64,000 bases of DNA from Siphonodentalium dalli (Eukaryota; Mollusca; Scaphopoda; Gadilida; Siphonodentaliidae): assembly GCA_032622095.1 (NCBI GenBank), contig CP136065.1, positions 210,656,151 to 210,720,150 on the forward strand, written 5' to 3'. The translations under genes and the position numbers were made by a program. Shown piece after piece: positions 47,030 through 58,399 of this stretch (the stretch's first letter is position 1; each line of letters begins with the position of its first letter). The notes under the pieces are model-generated. The model had not been told where the DNA came from. It ran no database searches and saw only the letters and a program-made list of their open reading frames with translations.

Positions 47030-47395
47030 CCAAATTGTCCTTTGGGGACCTATTCTACTTAAGCCTCATCTTCTCTGGAAAGTTTCTTTATTATAAAATT
47101 TCAGAAACTTCTTCCCATTGATTCTATTTTACTTTTTAGTTTATTTTTTTTTATATCCCCGAATTGGCAGATGACACATTGCATAATCGAGGTTCCCAAT
47201 GGATGTACATCACAATATTCACCATTTGGGAACTTCAATCTGAGTCTATGTCTCCCATAGCAGATGAGGCCATGCAGAATGAGGTTCCCAGAGGATGAAT
47301 TTGGTGATGCTAGCCTGCTATGCGGGATAGCGTCACTAAATTCACCCTCTGAGGACCTCATTCTGCTAATGACAGGCACACTAAACTCAAGCTTG
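47030..47395. mobile_element. hAT-like double-hairpin MITE, copy 7
   Basis: The spacer and one complete hairpin (47276-47368) are present. The left hairpin is reduced to GGGGACCTATTCTACTTAAGCC. It abuts the inverted-repeat element carrying the 29-bp array. Confidence 0.7.
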
Positions 47396-47398
47396 GTT

Positions 47399-48234
47399 CC
47401 ATGGTTTCATGAAAAGAGACACCCAGGATATCTCAAACTGCGAAAAGCCACCCAGGATATCTCAAACTGCGAAAAGCCACCCAGGATATCTCAAACTGCG
47501 AAAAGCCACCCAGGATATCTCAAACTGCGAAAAGCCACCCAGGATATCTCAAACTGTGAAAAGCCACCCAGGATATCTCAAACTGCGAAAAGCCACCCAG
47601 GATATCTCAAACTGCGAAAAGCCACCCAGGATATCTCAAACTGCGAAAAGCCACCCAGGATATCTCAAACTGCAAAAAGCCACCCAGGATATCTCAAACT
47701 GCGAAAAGCCACCCAGGATATCTCAAACTGCGAAAAGCCACCCAGGATATCTCAAACTGTGAAAAGCCACCCAGGATATCTCAAACTGCGAAAAGCCACC
47801 CAGGATATCTCAAACTGTGAAAAGCCACCCAGGATATCTCAAACTGCGAAAAGCCACCCAGGATATCTCAAACTGCGAAAAGCCACCCAGGATATCTCAA
47901 ACTGCGAAAAGGCACCCAGGATATCTCAAACAGCGAAAAGCCACCCAGGATATCTCAAACTGCGAAAAGCCACCCAGGATCCCCAAAATGTGCAACAAGT
48001 CACCCAGCATCTCAAAGTCGATTCAAGGATAAGGAACTGTGGTGCCAATCAAACTCAAAGCGAACGGAATGCACATTCAAATTTTGTTGAAATTCAGATA
48101 AAAAACAAATACTTATCATAATATTAATTAGCAGACAACTTGTCAAAATCGCATTTTTAATGAGATATATAGATTGCTGTGTGACTTTTTGCAACATTTG
48201 GGAGATCCTGGGTGTCTTTTTGTGTGATACCATG
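47399..48234. mobile_element. Inverted-repeat element carrying a 29-bp tandem array
   Basis: The left CATGGTTTCATGAAAAGAGA then CACCCAGGAT is inverted at the right as ATCCTGGGTGTCTTTTTGTG then TGATACCATG. The array fills 47420-47999. The interior right part (48000-48200) is unique. No target duplication was identified, so the superfamily is open. Confidence 0.7.
47420..47999 (+). repeat. Exact 29-bp tandem array, 20 units
   Basis: The unit is CACCCAGGATATCTCAAACT plus GCGAAAAGC. The first CACCCAGG is at 47420 and the last regular one at 47971, 551 bp apart, which is exactly 19 periods with no indel. A degenerate unit follows at 48001. Because 29 is not a multiple of 3 and the unit lacks stops, the ORFs of 285, 117 and 71 codons here are repeat artefacts. 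Confidence 0.97.
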
Positions 48235-48811
48235 CGACAATGAACAATTCACTGACACACTTAAAATTTGGCCCAGCCCTTGGAGCTAGCTGTTAGCTAA
48301 AGATCATTATTCATTAGATTTCGACTCCAAAGATAAAATTAATCGTCCTGTGTAATCAGTTATAAAAAATCTAAAGTATCTATTCTTATCTTAGTTTCTG
48401 AGTTAATCGCTCTTTGTTTAGTCGGCTCATTAAACAAAACTATGTTTTATCTCCACATAGTCTCTTTACGAATTATTGAAGCATTTATCCCTGGGTGTTC
48501 ATGGGTAGGGAACCTGTTAACCTTGTCTGGATCTCAACCAGTCTATTTGATATTGCATGATGGGATGCGTTTAGATTACATACAAATATTTGTCGTTGCT
48601 TAACTGCACTGTCTCACACCAGGGTGTAATCCGTGACCTTGCATTTCTGTCTAATGCACCGTTTGACTATATAATACCAAATTATCTTCTCATTTGCCGA
48701 GACTCCTAATGTCTATATAAAATAGCATTGGGTGAATGCTCTGACCTATTTCACCTTGTTTTTGCTGCATTATGCTGGTTCAATAAGGCCAATATAAATA
48801 GCTTGATTCTC

Positions 48812-50034
48812 TAGGGACCGACGAATCGGCAATTTCAACATCGAATCGAATCACGATAATGATTCGAAATCGAATCGAATCTTTTTCAAACACTTTAGTA
48901 GATTGGCAGTACCGATCAGTGGGGGGTACGAGCAAAAATGGGGACAATTGTCCAATGATTTTATAACGTCAGTGAGACAACTCAGATTACGAAGGAGGTT
49001 CATTAAACTTAATTTCTATGACATGATATGAACAATATATAATCAGGGTTTAAACAGTTTAATATATGAGAATGGCACGCCATCATTTCATATTTTTGAC
49101 ACTATGCGTGAAGATCGTGAAAGTAAGCAGTTTTGAACTTTGGAGTCAATGGAGTCTGATTCGAGTCATTGCAAATGGAAACTCTTCTGCGCATGTACGC
49201 TTCACCCTGTCGCGCACAGCAGGCACACGCGATATCAAAATTGCGCATCGTGACTTGGCAAACGGGATTACAGGAACTATGTAATGTATAGTATCCCAAC
49301 TTGGGCATGTCCATCGGATCAATTGAGTTATCATGAAAGCTAAATGGTCATCCATATTCCATTTCCCGGATAACATATTCTGTATAAAGATGTTGATCGA
49401 ATTTAGACACGACATGTTGGAGCCCAGAATGTTTATTTAATATATTTATATCGTGTTAAATTTTAAAATTAAAAAAATAATATATATTATTTGATTGAGC
49501 TGAGTAACACAATATAGGTTTTTTTGGTATAAGAATATCAAATACCGATATACAAATATGTCTCACAAGAAATTCACTCGCTTCTGCAGCTGTGGCCAGA
49601 CAAAATCGCCACATTGCTGGTTTTATGTGGGTAGGAAACCCGTGTGCGCTGCGATTATGGTACAACGGTGATGAACACGCGAACCACCACAGACATACCA
49701 GCAGGTCGCACGAGTAACCCACCGACCTGCCACGAGTACCGGTAACCCTCTCTGTGACTGGGAGGCCAATATATATATGAGCAGTGGGCTATTGGACAAC
49801 TTACCCTGTACACATTGGACCACGAAGTTCCCAGTTGGTCGCGGAAGGAGCCTCAATTTAAGTATTGGGGATATAATTAATGTTTTGTATATATAATGCA
49901 GTCTATTCCCGGCGATAAAGGACTTGTATACAACGATTCGAAATATCCCGATTCACACGACCGCTTTCGAATCGAATCGAATCGGAACGTAAGATTCGAA
50001 ATCGAATCGAATCTCGAAGCTTCGTTGGTCCCTA
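48812..50034. mobile_element. Non-autonomous hAT element, 1,223 bp, with exact 8-bp target duplication
   Basis: It starts TAGGGACCGACGAATCGG and ends CGAAGCTTCGTTGGTCCCTA. TGATTCTC flanks it at 48804-48811 and 50035-50042. Subterminal CGAATCGAATC repeats occur at both ends (48841-48882 and 49968-50012). No transposase ORF is recognised. Confidence 0.93.
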
Positions 50035-50214
50035 TGATTCTCATCCCCTTCCTATCCTATTTTTGGGCCCCTACTCAAATTTTTTTATTTGAATATTTTT
50101 GAGGTATACTTTTTTCTCATGGCTTAATCTTAAGTACATAGCAATTACCCATTAATCAGTCTATTTCATTCAAATTAGACAATCACCTTCTATTGTATAT
50201 TATTATCCATCCTT

Positions 50215-50571
50215 TAACTAACTCTATTTCTGATTGTCTGTCTGTCGTCTGCTCATTTTCCATAAGCACCTCTCCAGATGAATAATAGACCCTTGTGTAA
50301 ACAATGTATATTTTTAAATTGTCATGGTCATTTCTATAAAGTTATTATACAATGTTGTGTACAGTATGTGTTTTTATTGTACGAGTCCAGGTTGTGGTGT
50401 AATATTACTTTTCACCACAACCTGAATGAGTACAAGAAACACATACTGTACACAACATTGTATAATGACATTTTTATTACATATTCATCTGTCCGTTGAT
50501 CCAAATGACGTCACCCAGTCCCGATAACTTTTATAAAAGTAAAATTGGACATATTGCATAGAAAGGGTTAA
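50215..50571. mobile_element. piggyBac-like MITE right part with an internal ~55-bp-arm hairpin
   Basis: It ends TTGCATAGAAAGGGTTAA. The left includes CTCCAGATGAATAATAGACC, shared with the 15104, 43282 and 56084 copies. A hairpin at about 50345-50466 has arms starting TATACAATGTTGTGTACAGT and their inverted copy, with a second stem CCAGGTTGTGGTG/CACCACAACCTG near the loop. Confidence 0.65.
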
Positions 50572-51353
50572 GAATAAAAACAATATTTGCTCACCCCCCC
50601 CCCCCCCCCCAATTTTCCAATAAAGTTGGATTAGAATCTAGTAATTTATTTATATTGGCCTATTCTATGGTTTGTAGCATTCTACTAACATTGGTGAATA
50701 TTTCAAAGAAATCAACCATACCACTCCATAGAAAACATCGTCCGAACTACACTCAATTGTAAATATTTACATCTCGGTTCGGGATGCAACTATCAGCGAC
50801 AAACTAACACAAATGAGTTTGCCACCGAAAGTCATCGAATTTAATTAATATATAAGAATGACATTGTGTGTTGTCAATTTTGATTAATAGTCATAAAAAA
50901 TAACTACTCTGAGTTGCTTTGAGCAAGATTTTTCTCAATTTCTATTTGATCACCCTACTGGAGTGGTTCACATCACTTTAAATTAATGGTCGCAAATTAT
51001 CTGTTTGTTTATGTGAGTGGATTTGAGTGTGTTTTATTGAAGGGTAGAGTGCTGGGGCACATTTTACACTAAATGTGTACCAATGGCCAACATATATGGC
51101 CACAGAGATATGCATGTTCACCTCAATAAAAAACACACTCAAACTACATGTACATTCATTTGTTACCTTTGTTTAGACACCTTTTTCTTTATTAATTTCA
51201 ATAAACTCAGTTGAAAGTTTTTTTCTTAAATCTCTTTGCAATTTGGATATATTTATACCATGTAGCACTTTAAGTTAGTCCAATATTCTATCTGCGAATA
51301 ATGGATTGATTAATCTATAGTCACGCACTTCGAAAACATGCCAAGTTATTATA

Positions 51354-51566
51354 CAGTAATGCCCTAAGTAATCGACCCCTTAACCACTGCAGAATTATGG
51401 GTAACTTTTCAGTATTTAGTCGGAAATATGGCTTGTTGCCATTCATCTGAAAGCTCTCACTGAGAGCTTTCCGATGAATGGCAACAAGCCATATTTCCGA
51501 CTAAATCCTGAAAAGTTACCCATAATTCTGCAGTGGTTAAGGGGTCGATTACTTAGGGCATTACTG
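51354..51566. mobile_element. Tc1-like palindromic MITE, full length
   Basis: TA|CAGTAATGCCCTAAGTAATC to TTAGGGCATTACTG|TA. The two arms are nearly identical over about 100 bp, so it can fold into one long hairpin. Confidence 0.92.
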
Positions 51567-51689
51567 TACATGTATGTACCACTGTTAGTCATCTGGATGA
51601 ACATGATGTGACGTCAGTTCATGTTATGGTGTGTTTTATTGGGATATAAAATGCATGACCCAATTGGCAATTGACCAATCAACAAACAT

Positions 51690-51745
51690 CATTAAGTGTA
51701 GCACACATGCTAAGTGTAGCACACATGCTAAGTGTAGCACACATG
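51690..51745 (+). repeat. 18-bp repeat, 3 copies
   Basis: TAAGTGTAGCACACATGC is repeated three times head to tail. Confidence 0.95.
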
Positions 51746-52628
51746 CTACATGCTATGTATGAAATAAAGTGTCTTGAGACACCACTACTGGTCGTTTTGT
51801 TAGGTATGAATTAACAAAATGTCTTGCCATCAAAGATGTTGCTTCTTAGTGTAGTAGGTACATCAGATAAATGTCTTTGCCACTGAGGTATACCATAACC
51901 AAATGAAATGTCTTTGCCACTGAGGTATTCCACTACTACCTGTATCTTTGTACCACCCAAGTGTTAGAAAATTAAATGAACAAAGATATGCATGCTGTTA
52001 ATTAAACTTATTTCTTATATATTAAGATTCTATATTTTTTTATAAAGACACTTGATTAAAAAAAACTAGTTTTATTAGCCTATTAGCCAGCATAAGTACT
52101 GAGAATTTGGTCAATTCACGGAGAATATTCCCAACAAATGATTTATGAAAAGTCGTAATATCCACATAATGCAGTTATATACGGGAGGAATGTAAAGTAA
52201 ATTCTATTCTCATTCCCACAAAGGAGGTTTGTGTGGCTCTCATGCGGTCTATTATCCAAGGATCAGTACCCTGTCTTCTGCTTCTATCGTTGGAAGGCAC
52301 GTGCACAGCATGTGGGTCCCATCAATTTATTGACTGTGCACATCCTATCTCATTCAAAGTGTGCTATTACGCAGCGTAAAATAATTTGTATCGAAATTAC
52401 CATTGTAGGCTTAATAATTAGATTGGGACTTTTTATCATCATAATTAAGTTAGGAAGTTTTTTTTAGCCGCACGAATCTGGATTTAATTTGCATGGAGGC
52501 CGGATGCCCAATAATTGGAACATCAATGCCTGAATTCACATGCGTTTTTGTTTTCCTGTGGGAATAGGAAGCAAGGCTTGTACATCAATGAAAATTGTGT
52601 AAAAATATATTGAATAGATTGTGTTCTA

Positions 52629-52991
52629 TTAAAGGTACTCAATCTGATCAGAGCGTCCCCATATCATCAACATTTCTTCAAAATATGCTTTAGTTGTCAG
52701 AATCGATTAATTGCAACAAAATAATGCTAACCATTCTCCACTAAGGTATCAAATTTCCCAAAACGTGTTATCATATTTTGTTCAACGAAAAATCGCCGTA
52801 TTATTACTCGAAATTTGAGCGTATTACCACCTGTTTTTAGAGTTATCCATCTTCAACTGCAATTTTGACCGAGACCATCCTTTTGACTGCGTGTTTCTGG
52901 GCCACAAACAATTGAAATAACAAATAATTTTTAACCTCAAAGCCAACGAAATAGTAATTTAGGGTTTTTTAATCGGATTGAGTGCCTTTAA
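52629..52991. mobile_element. TTAA-bounded MITE, third copy ('AAAGGTACTCAATC' family)
   Basis: It has TTAAAGGTACTCAATC at the left and ATTGAGTGCCTTTAA at the right. The interior shares blocks with the copies at 1-391 and 2226-2670, including the phrase CAAAGCCAACGAAATAGTAA near the right end. It is diverged and lacks an ORF. Confidence 0.7.
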
Positions 52992-52999
52992 CTGTATAC

Positions 53000-54900
53000 A
53001 TGCAGTTTATAGGGTTTTCGCAAACTGATCAGTGGATATAGTCTTCATTGTCATCATTTTCATTTCCAAATGGCATGTTCAGGGTTTTTGAAGCTTTATT
53101 GGCAAGGTGGCAAATCTTTTAAAGAAGTACAGATGTACTGATTCAGATACTTCATTGATAGAATCCTACTCAAGTGCATACTATATATACACCATATACA
53201 CTCTTGTAGTGCCATGGCTAACGACACACTTGTCCCTAAACTGTCTGGATGGATTACTAATATTTCCCATATTCCCCATCCAATTTAAATCATTTGCAAT
53301 AATGACAGATTTGTAAATAGACGGAGGACAAATGCGACCCACTTATGTATAACCTCCTCTCTCAATCTGTTCTTTTGCAAAAGATTGATAAAAGTGACAT
53401 TTCTATATATTAGGTAGGGAGCACTCCATATAAAATGTATCATTTTGAACCTACTAGTATTGCCGAGGAGGATTTAATCCTCGCCATGCTCCTACGCTGG
53501 TGAAGCCTGACCGTGAATCGAATGAGTCTACCTACTACATGTATTGTAAACATACTACATCCCACCCACTCTTACATGTAACATGTCCCGGTGTTGATCT
53601 TATGCTGAATGTTTGCTTTCTACACAAATAAGGCCGACCCCAGCTCACTCAGACATCCCTCCAAACAGAAGTGTGTCACATCGCGCTTTTGTATATTTGG
53701 TCGCCGAATGTTTTGGTCAAAGCTCGACAACATAGGGATTTAGTGTTTTTTTACTTGTTTGAAGCTCTCTGGATTTAGCTGAAGGTTTAGTTTTTCTGGT
53801 AAGGAGAACCAAGAAGATATATGTGAGTCTAACGCATTAGGGTGACGTTATCAATGCCGTTGCAATGGTTATGAATCTGTTTAATAAATATCTTTATACA
53901 AACAGGTGTGAAATAATTATCATTTATTATCATTAATAGCCTTATTTATGCGAAATACAAAATATGTTCGATAAAAATCTGTAGAAGCAGGTAGAAGTGC
54001 ATTTAAAATAATTACTATGAGTCAAAGACAATTAATATTGATTTTATATCAATATTTTTTTTTTTTTTAGAGGATCTACTATGAGTCCCCAGTTTATAGC
54101 GGAATTTATAAAAAACAAGTCTGAAGGCTCAGTCCAGACCTAATTTACTGGAAGAGTTTTGTAAATTCTGCTATAAGCTGGAGACGAGTTGTAGATTATA
54201 TTTATTACATGATCCAAAACCTCCATAAAACATACTTGAATAAACAAATGGGACATGAAAACTAACAGCGGCTTCTATAAGGCCTGCGATGACATTTCAC
54301 GTAACTAGGCATTGTTTGCCCACGTAAAGAAATAGTCCCAGATAAATAAAGACTCTTTCATGCATTTAATGGTGTATATTTAATGAAATAACTTTTCAAA
54401 CTCTTCATTAGTTAGAGTTTTGTTGGAAAAATAATGGAGGCCATAGTATTTTGAGACATAAAATATGGAATGTAAACAGATGACAAACCGGAAGTCAAAG
54501 GTAACCTGGCACCATTTCCTGTCATGAAACGAACATTTAGTATCACAATTTATAGTATGGGTTTATTGAATGGAATAAGGGTAGGATCATGTAATAAAAT
54601 GAAATAATCAATTGGGACAATTTTTCATTGCTATTTTTAGAATGATATTAAACTTGTTATAGGAAGAGATAGATCATCTTTAAAGTGTGGATTTGTGATC
54701 CAATCAAAGGACGGTTAAACTTGTGTATCTGGACAAATTTGTTACTTTGTTGTCTAGGGTCTGTAGCTTCTACTAGTATGTGCAGTAGAGTGATACACAG
54801 TGCTCCTGTGTGGTCTTTCCTACTTCCAATGAAATGGAGGGTCATGGATGCACTGAAGATCTAGGGGCATAATCTTCTAAGGATAATTTTCCTAATGTAA
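53000..54900. other. Unassigned intronic sequence
   Basis: It contains a small self-complementary stretch (AGTTTATAGCGGAATTTATA at about 54092 against TAAATTCTGCTATAAGCTGG at about 54162). Nothing else was recognised. Confidence 0.4.
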
Positions 54901-54904
54901 TTTA

Positions 54905-55032
54905 CACATTTGTGTTGATGTCAGTCGATGGGTAAGGTGCAGGATCCATTGTTTCACCACCCCTCGATGAAACTGACAATGTAGTGATATGACCTAGCAG
55001 CTGAAACAATGATAGCCCCCAATAAACTACAT
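54905..55032 (+). mobile_element. SINE 3'-half remnant
   Basis: CACCACCCCTCGATGAAACTGAC, then AATGTAGTGATATGACC and GCCCCCAATAAAC, parallel the 3' half of the SINE at 62137 (CTCCACCATTAAAACTGGCAATGTCGTGATATGGCC). It is diverged and has no visible head. Confidence 0.55.
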
Positions 55033-55106
55033 GTAAATCCTTTCTATACTGAATTGATTCTGCCACTCAGTTATAAATGTATACATTGGAACAGTCTATT
55101 ATTCAT

Positions 55107-55503
55107 CTAACCCTTTACCCAACAGTAGGGCCCTGTGCCAATGCATTCTCTTATATATGCGAGTCGACCATAGGTCGCCTCGCATATATAAGAGAATGCA
55201 TTGGCTTAACACATTAAAAATTATAAAATTGTTAAAGAATGTAAGAAAAAATGGTAAAAAGTGTTAAATTTTTTTTTTTTGGGCCAATGCATTCTCTTAT
55301 ATATGCGAGGCGACCTATGGTCGACTCGCATATATAAGAGAATGCATTGGGACAGGGCTAACTGTAACTATCACAATGTGGTCAAGGAGCCGGTTCCAAT
55401 GATATCCATATTTGTATGGTTCTATTGAGACAGACCGAAGATATTTTAGGCTGTTGAAGCTTTATTTGGCCGGTTTTGGCCGTTTTGTTGGGTAAAGGGC
55501 TAA
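55107..55503. mobile_element. piggyBac-like MITE, sister copy with CTAA target duplication
   Basis: The sequence is almost the same as 42271-42669. The borders are CTAA|CCCTTTACCCAACA and the right GTTGGGTAAAGGG|CTAA. Both flanks read CTAA in direct orientation, a non-canonical four-base duplication. Confidence 0.93.
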
Positions 55504-55599
55504 CAGGGTTTTCCAGAAAAAATAAGCGGACAACAGATAGTATAAGTACAGAAGGAATCTGGAGGGGAGGGAAATGTTCAGATAAATGTTCTTATGGTC

Positions 55600-55675
55600 G
55601 TTTGTTGAAATTATTATCTGAACATTTCCTAAGGGAAGTAACTTCTCGTCAATGTGTTCCGCATTTAGTATAAAA
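55600..55675. mobile_element. Fragment of the CCCTTTCTATACTAAATACTC MITE family
   Basis: The block GGTCGTTTGTTGAAATTATT through CTCGTCAATG matches the central hairpin of the family. The ends are missing. Confidence 0.5.
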
Positions 55676-56083
55676 AAGGATTAAACAAACAAAACAGGTT
55701 TCTGCTGCTTGGGTTGACCCCTTTATACCCAGTAAACTGTGATTCTTGTGATCAATATTATTGTGCTTGACACATGGCACCCTCCCATTTATATTACACT
55801 GTTGATTCTCCGGCAACACTTTGTGTTTCTTAAGACATTGTTCTGACACGGCATTTATTTACTATAGTGAATTTTTATCAGGGAGCATTTAATTATCAAA
55901 TCAATGAAACAGCTATCACTCAATATAAATTCCGATAAAAAGCGACAATCAAACACTGTTGAAACCTCTGGTTCATATTCCTATCTATTGGATTCTGGGT
56001 TACCGGGAAGCAACCAAGAGCAAAAGAGGCTCATCGTCCAGAAAAGACAGGAAAATAGATTGTTTTGCCAGGGTGATCGAGCA

Positions 56084-56326
56084 TTAACCATTCGTGTACT
56101 AAATACCCATTGATTAGTAGTTATCATTTAGGATATGTTCAGAAAATAACCGGTTGTTTGTTGAACTTATTATCTAAACATTTCCCTCCAATAGATAGGA
56201 CACCTTCTGCACTTGCAATATATTGGTCTGTTACTGTTCCTGAAAACCTCTCCAGATGAATTAGACCATTCCAATGTATACCTTTATAACTGAGTGGGAG
56301 AATCCATTTAGCATAGAAAGGGTTAA
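56084..56326. mobile_element. piggyBac-like MITE (TTAACC...GGGTTAA), 243 bp
   Basis: The left TTAACCATTCGTGTACTAAA and right TTTAGCATAGAAAGGGTTAA form diverged inverted repeats with TTAA at both borders. The interior shares AACTTATTATCTAAACATTT with other copies. Confidence 0.8.
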
Positions 56327-56815
56327 AGTGCCAAAAATACAAAATGGTGCCATGAAAATAACATTTGTATGGACCATGCAAGCTCTAATTATGCTACTAA
56401 ACTGAATATATTCTGCTCTCAGGGCAATATAATATATATGTTTCTGTTGATATTTCCATTTTTTCTTGCCATTTTATGAAGAATAAAGACACTTTATTCC
56501 TCTGTTATCTCGGCAATATGTTTTGACATTGTTCTCAGTTAAAGCCACATGGCAGTTTCCACTCCAAAATACACCAAATTTTGTCCTGGTATCAAAATAG
56601 GTTGATAAATACATTTTCACTTCATTTTAATCATAAAAATGATATGTTACCATAAACAATTCAGAGCAACGACAGCTCTAGATTATTTCCCATGGTCTAC
56701 CGGATCAAACAAATTGAGCTGCATGAACGAAACGATCTCAAATTTTTAGAGCTATATCGATGAACTTGTTACGAAATCTTCACATTGGTATGTTTTGAGA
56801 TACCTCTTACCAAAT

Positions 56816-57069
56816 CAAGCCTTGAAATAGGGTGTCTGTCATTTGCAGAATGAGGTTCCCAGAGGGTGAATTTAGTGATGCTACCCCGCATAGTGGGCTA
56901 GCATCACCAAATTCGCCCTCTGGGGACCTCATTCTGCTTACACCTCAGCAGAATGAGGTTCCCAGAGGGTGAATTTGGTGATGCTAGCCCGCTATGCGGG
57001 GTAGCATCACTAAATTCACCCTCTGGGAACCTCATTCTGCAAATGACAGACACCCTATTTCAAGGTTTG
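56816..57069. mobile_element. hAT-like double-hairpin MITE, copy 8, short form with 8-bp target duplication
   Basis: It starts CAAGCCTTGAAATAGGGTGT and ends with the inverted ACACCCTATTTCAAGGTTTG. The flanks TACCAAAT (56808-56815) and TACCAAAT (57070-57077) are exact. Its near-perfect arms suggest fairly recent insertion. Confidence 0.92.
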
Positions 57070-57659
57070 TACCAAATCCATGTCCATTTGAATAAACCAA
57101 TTGAATAAACGAAGAATAATTCATCTACATTTTTTCAATGGCTTCCTGACATGGTCGCCAAAAGGACATTGGTTGATCTAATCAAATTTGCTTGTTGCTG
57201 TAACCGAGTTGGGACTCATCAAATGAGATTGTCCAGCTTTAACATACCATTGATGTGCAGGTCGAAGCGTGGCTTACATTGTTGTATATTGATTGTATGC
57301 AACAGTACAGACCCATTATCAGAAGCCAGCTTATGATGACCATGTCACTCCAGACTATAAATGAGTCTGCAGCATATAACTCAAAATGAATTGCCAATAA
57401 AATCAATGTACTATAATAAACCTGGTCAACACCAGTCCTGCTGCACTGCTTCTGATTCAAGTCCGTTTTAAAAAGTTGATCACAGTGATGATATAACGCA
57501 GGCTGCGATTTCCCTTCATTGTCGTAAATGACATTAGACATATGCAAAAATATAATACGAGTAATACATTACTCTGCAGTACTTTAACTTGAACCCATGT
57601 TCAGACTACATGATACGCAGCTCAACTCTCGGTGAAATGCCTTCCTTTTAAGAATAACC

Positions 57660-57785
57660 CATAGCCAAGGCAGTTAAGTCGCTTATATCATCACAGTCTT
57701 GGATAGACAATACATCTGTGGGATCGAATCCCTGACAGTCGTGGCGAAAATCGAGACCAATTATCATGCTGAACCAGAGCCTCCG
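57660..57785 (+). repeat. Degenerate SINE-like tRNA-derived sequence
   Basis: An A-box-like TAGCCAAGGCAGTTAAGTC (57662-57680) and a B-box-like TGGGATCGAATCCCTG (about 57719-57734) lie at roughly tRNA spacing. Confidence 0.45.
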
Positions 57786-57887
57786 TAAATCTGATATGTC
57801 ATACCCATCGATAAATAATGATATAAATATCAGAAAGGTACAATAAACAGTCTCAAAACATTACTACTGTTATTATGTGTTTGGCAA

Positions 57888-58396
57888 GCCTTGAAATAAT
57901 GTGTCTGACATTTGCAGAATGAGCTTGGGCCTCATCATCTGGGAAGTACAGTAATGCCCTAAATAATCGACTCCTTAACCACAGCAGAATTATGGATAAT
58001 TTTTCAGGATTTCGTCGGAAATATTTTCCGACTAAATCCTGAAAAATTACCCATAATTCTGCTGTGGTTAAGGAGTTGATTATTTAGGGCATTACTGTAT
58101 CAATAGTCTCAAATTATTATTGTTTTTAGTTACTTTTTCCCTTCTGTTCAGTTTCTATATCCCCTAATTTGCAGAAGATAAAATGCATAATCGAGGTGAC
58201 TAATGGGTGAACATCACCAACTTCAACTGTGTAATTCAATCTGATCCTAGGTCTCCCATAGCAGTTGAAGCCTAATCAGAATGAGGTCCCCAGAATGTGA
58301 ATTTAGTGATGGTAACCTGCCGTGCGCGATTGCGTCACTAAATTAACCCTCTGGGTACCTCATTCTGCAAATAGTCAGACACACTATTTCCAAACT
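57888..58396. mobile_element. hAT-like double-hairpin MITE, copy 9 (carries a nested Tc1-like MITE)
   Basis: It starts CAAGCCTTGAAATAATGTG and ends AATAGTCAGACACACTATTT. The left hairpin is replaced by a Tc1-like MITE at 57949-58097, and a right hairpin lies at about 58277-58370. A GTGTTTGG at each flank (about 57880 and 58411) may be the target duplication, though spacing is imperfect. Confidence 0.75.
57949..58097. mobile_element. Tc1-like palindromic MITE, centre-deleted and nested
   Basis: TA|CAGTAATGCCCTAAATAATC to TTAGGGCATTACTG|TA. About 60 bp around the palindrome centre are missing. It is inserted in the hAT-like MITE at 57888-58396. Confidence 0.88.
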
Positions 58397-58399
58397 TGA

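Noticed and set aside
47264-48121. A 285-codon ORF, the longest in the window
   Set aside because: It is the 29-bp tandem array read in frame, plus a MITE hairpin. Overlapping frames are equally open, and the protein is a 29-residue repeat with no family match.
48812-50034. Possible autonomous hAT element
   Set aside because: The internal ORFs on both strands (up to 89 codons) show no hAT dimerisation or catalytic region. It is called non-autonomous.
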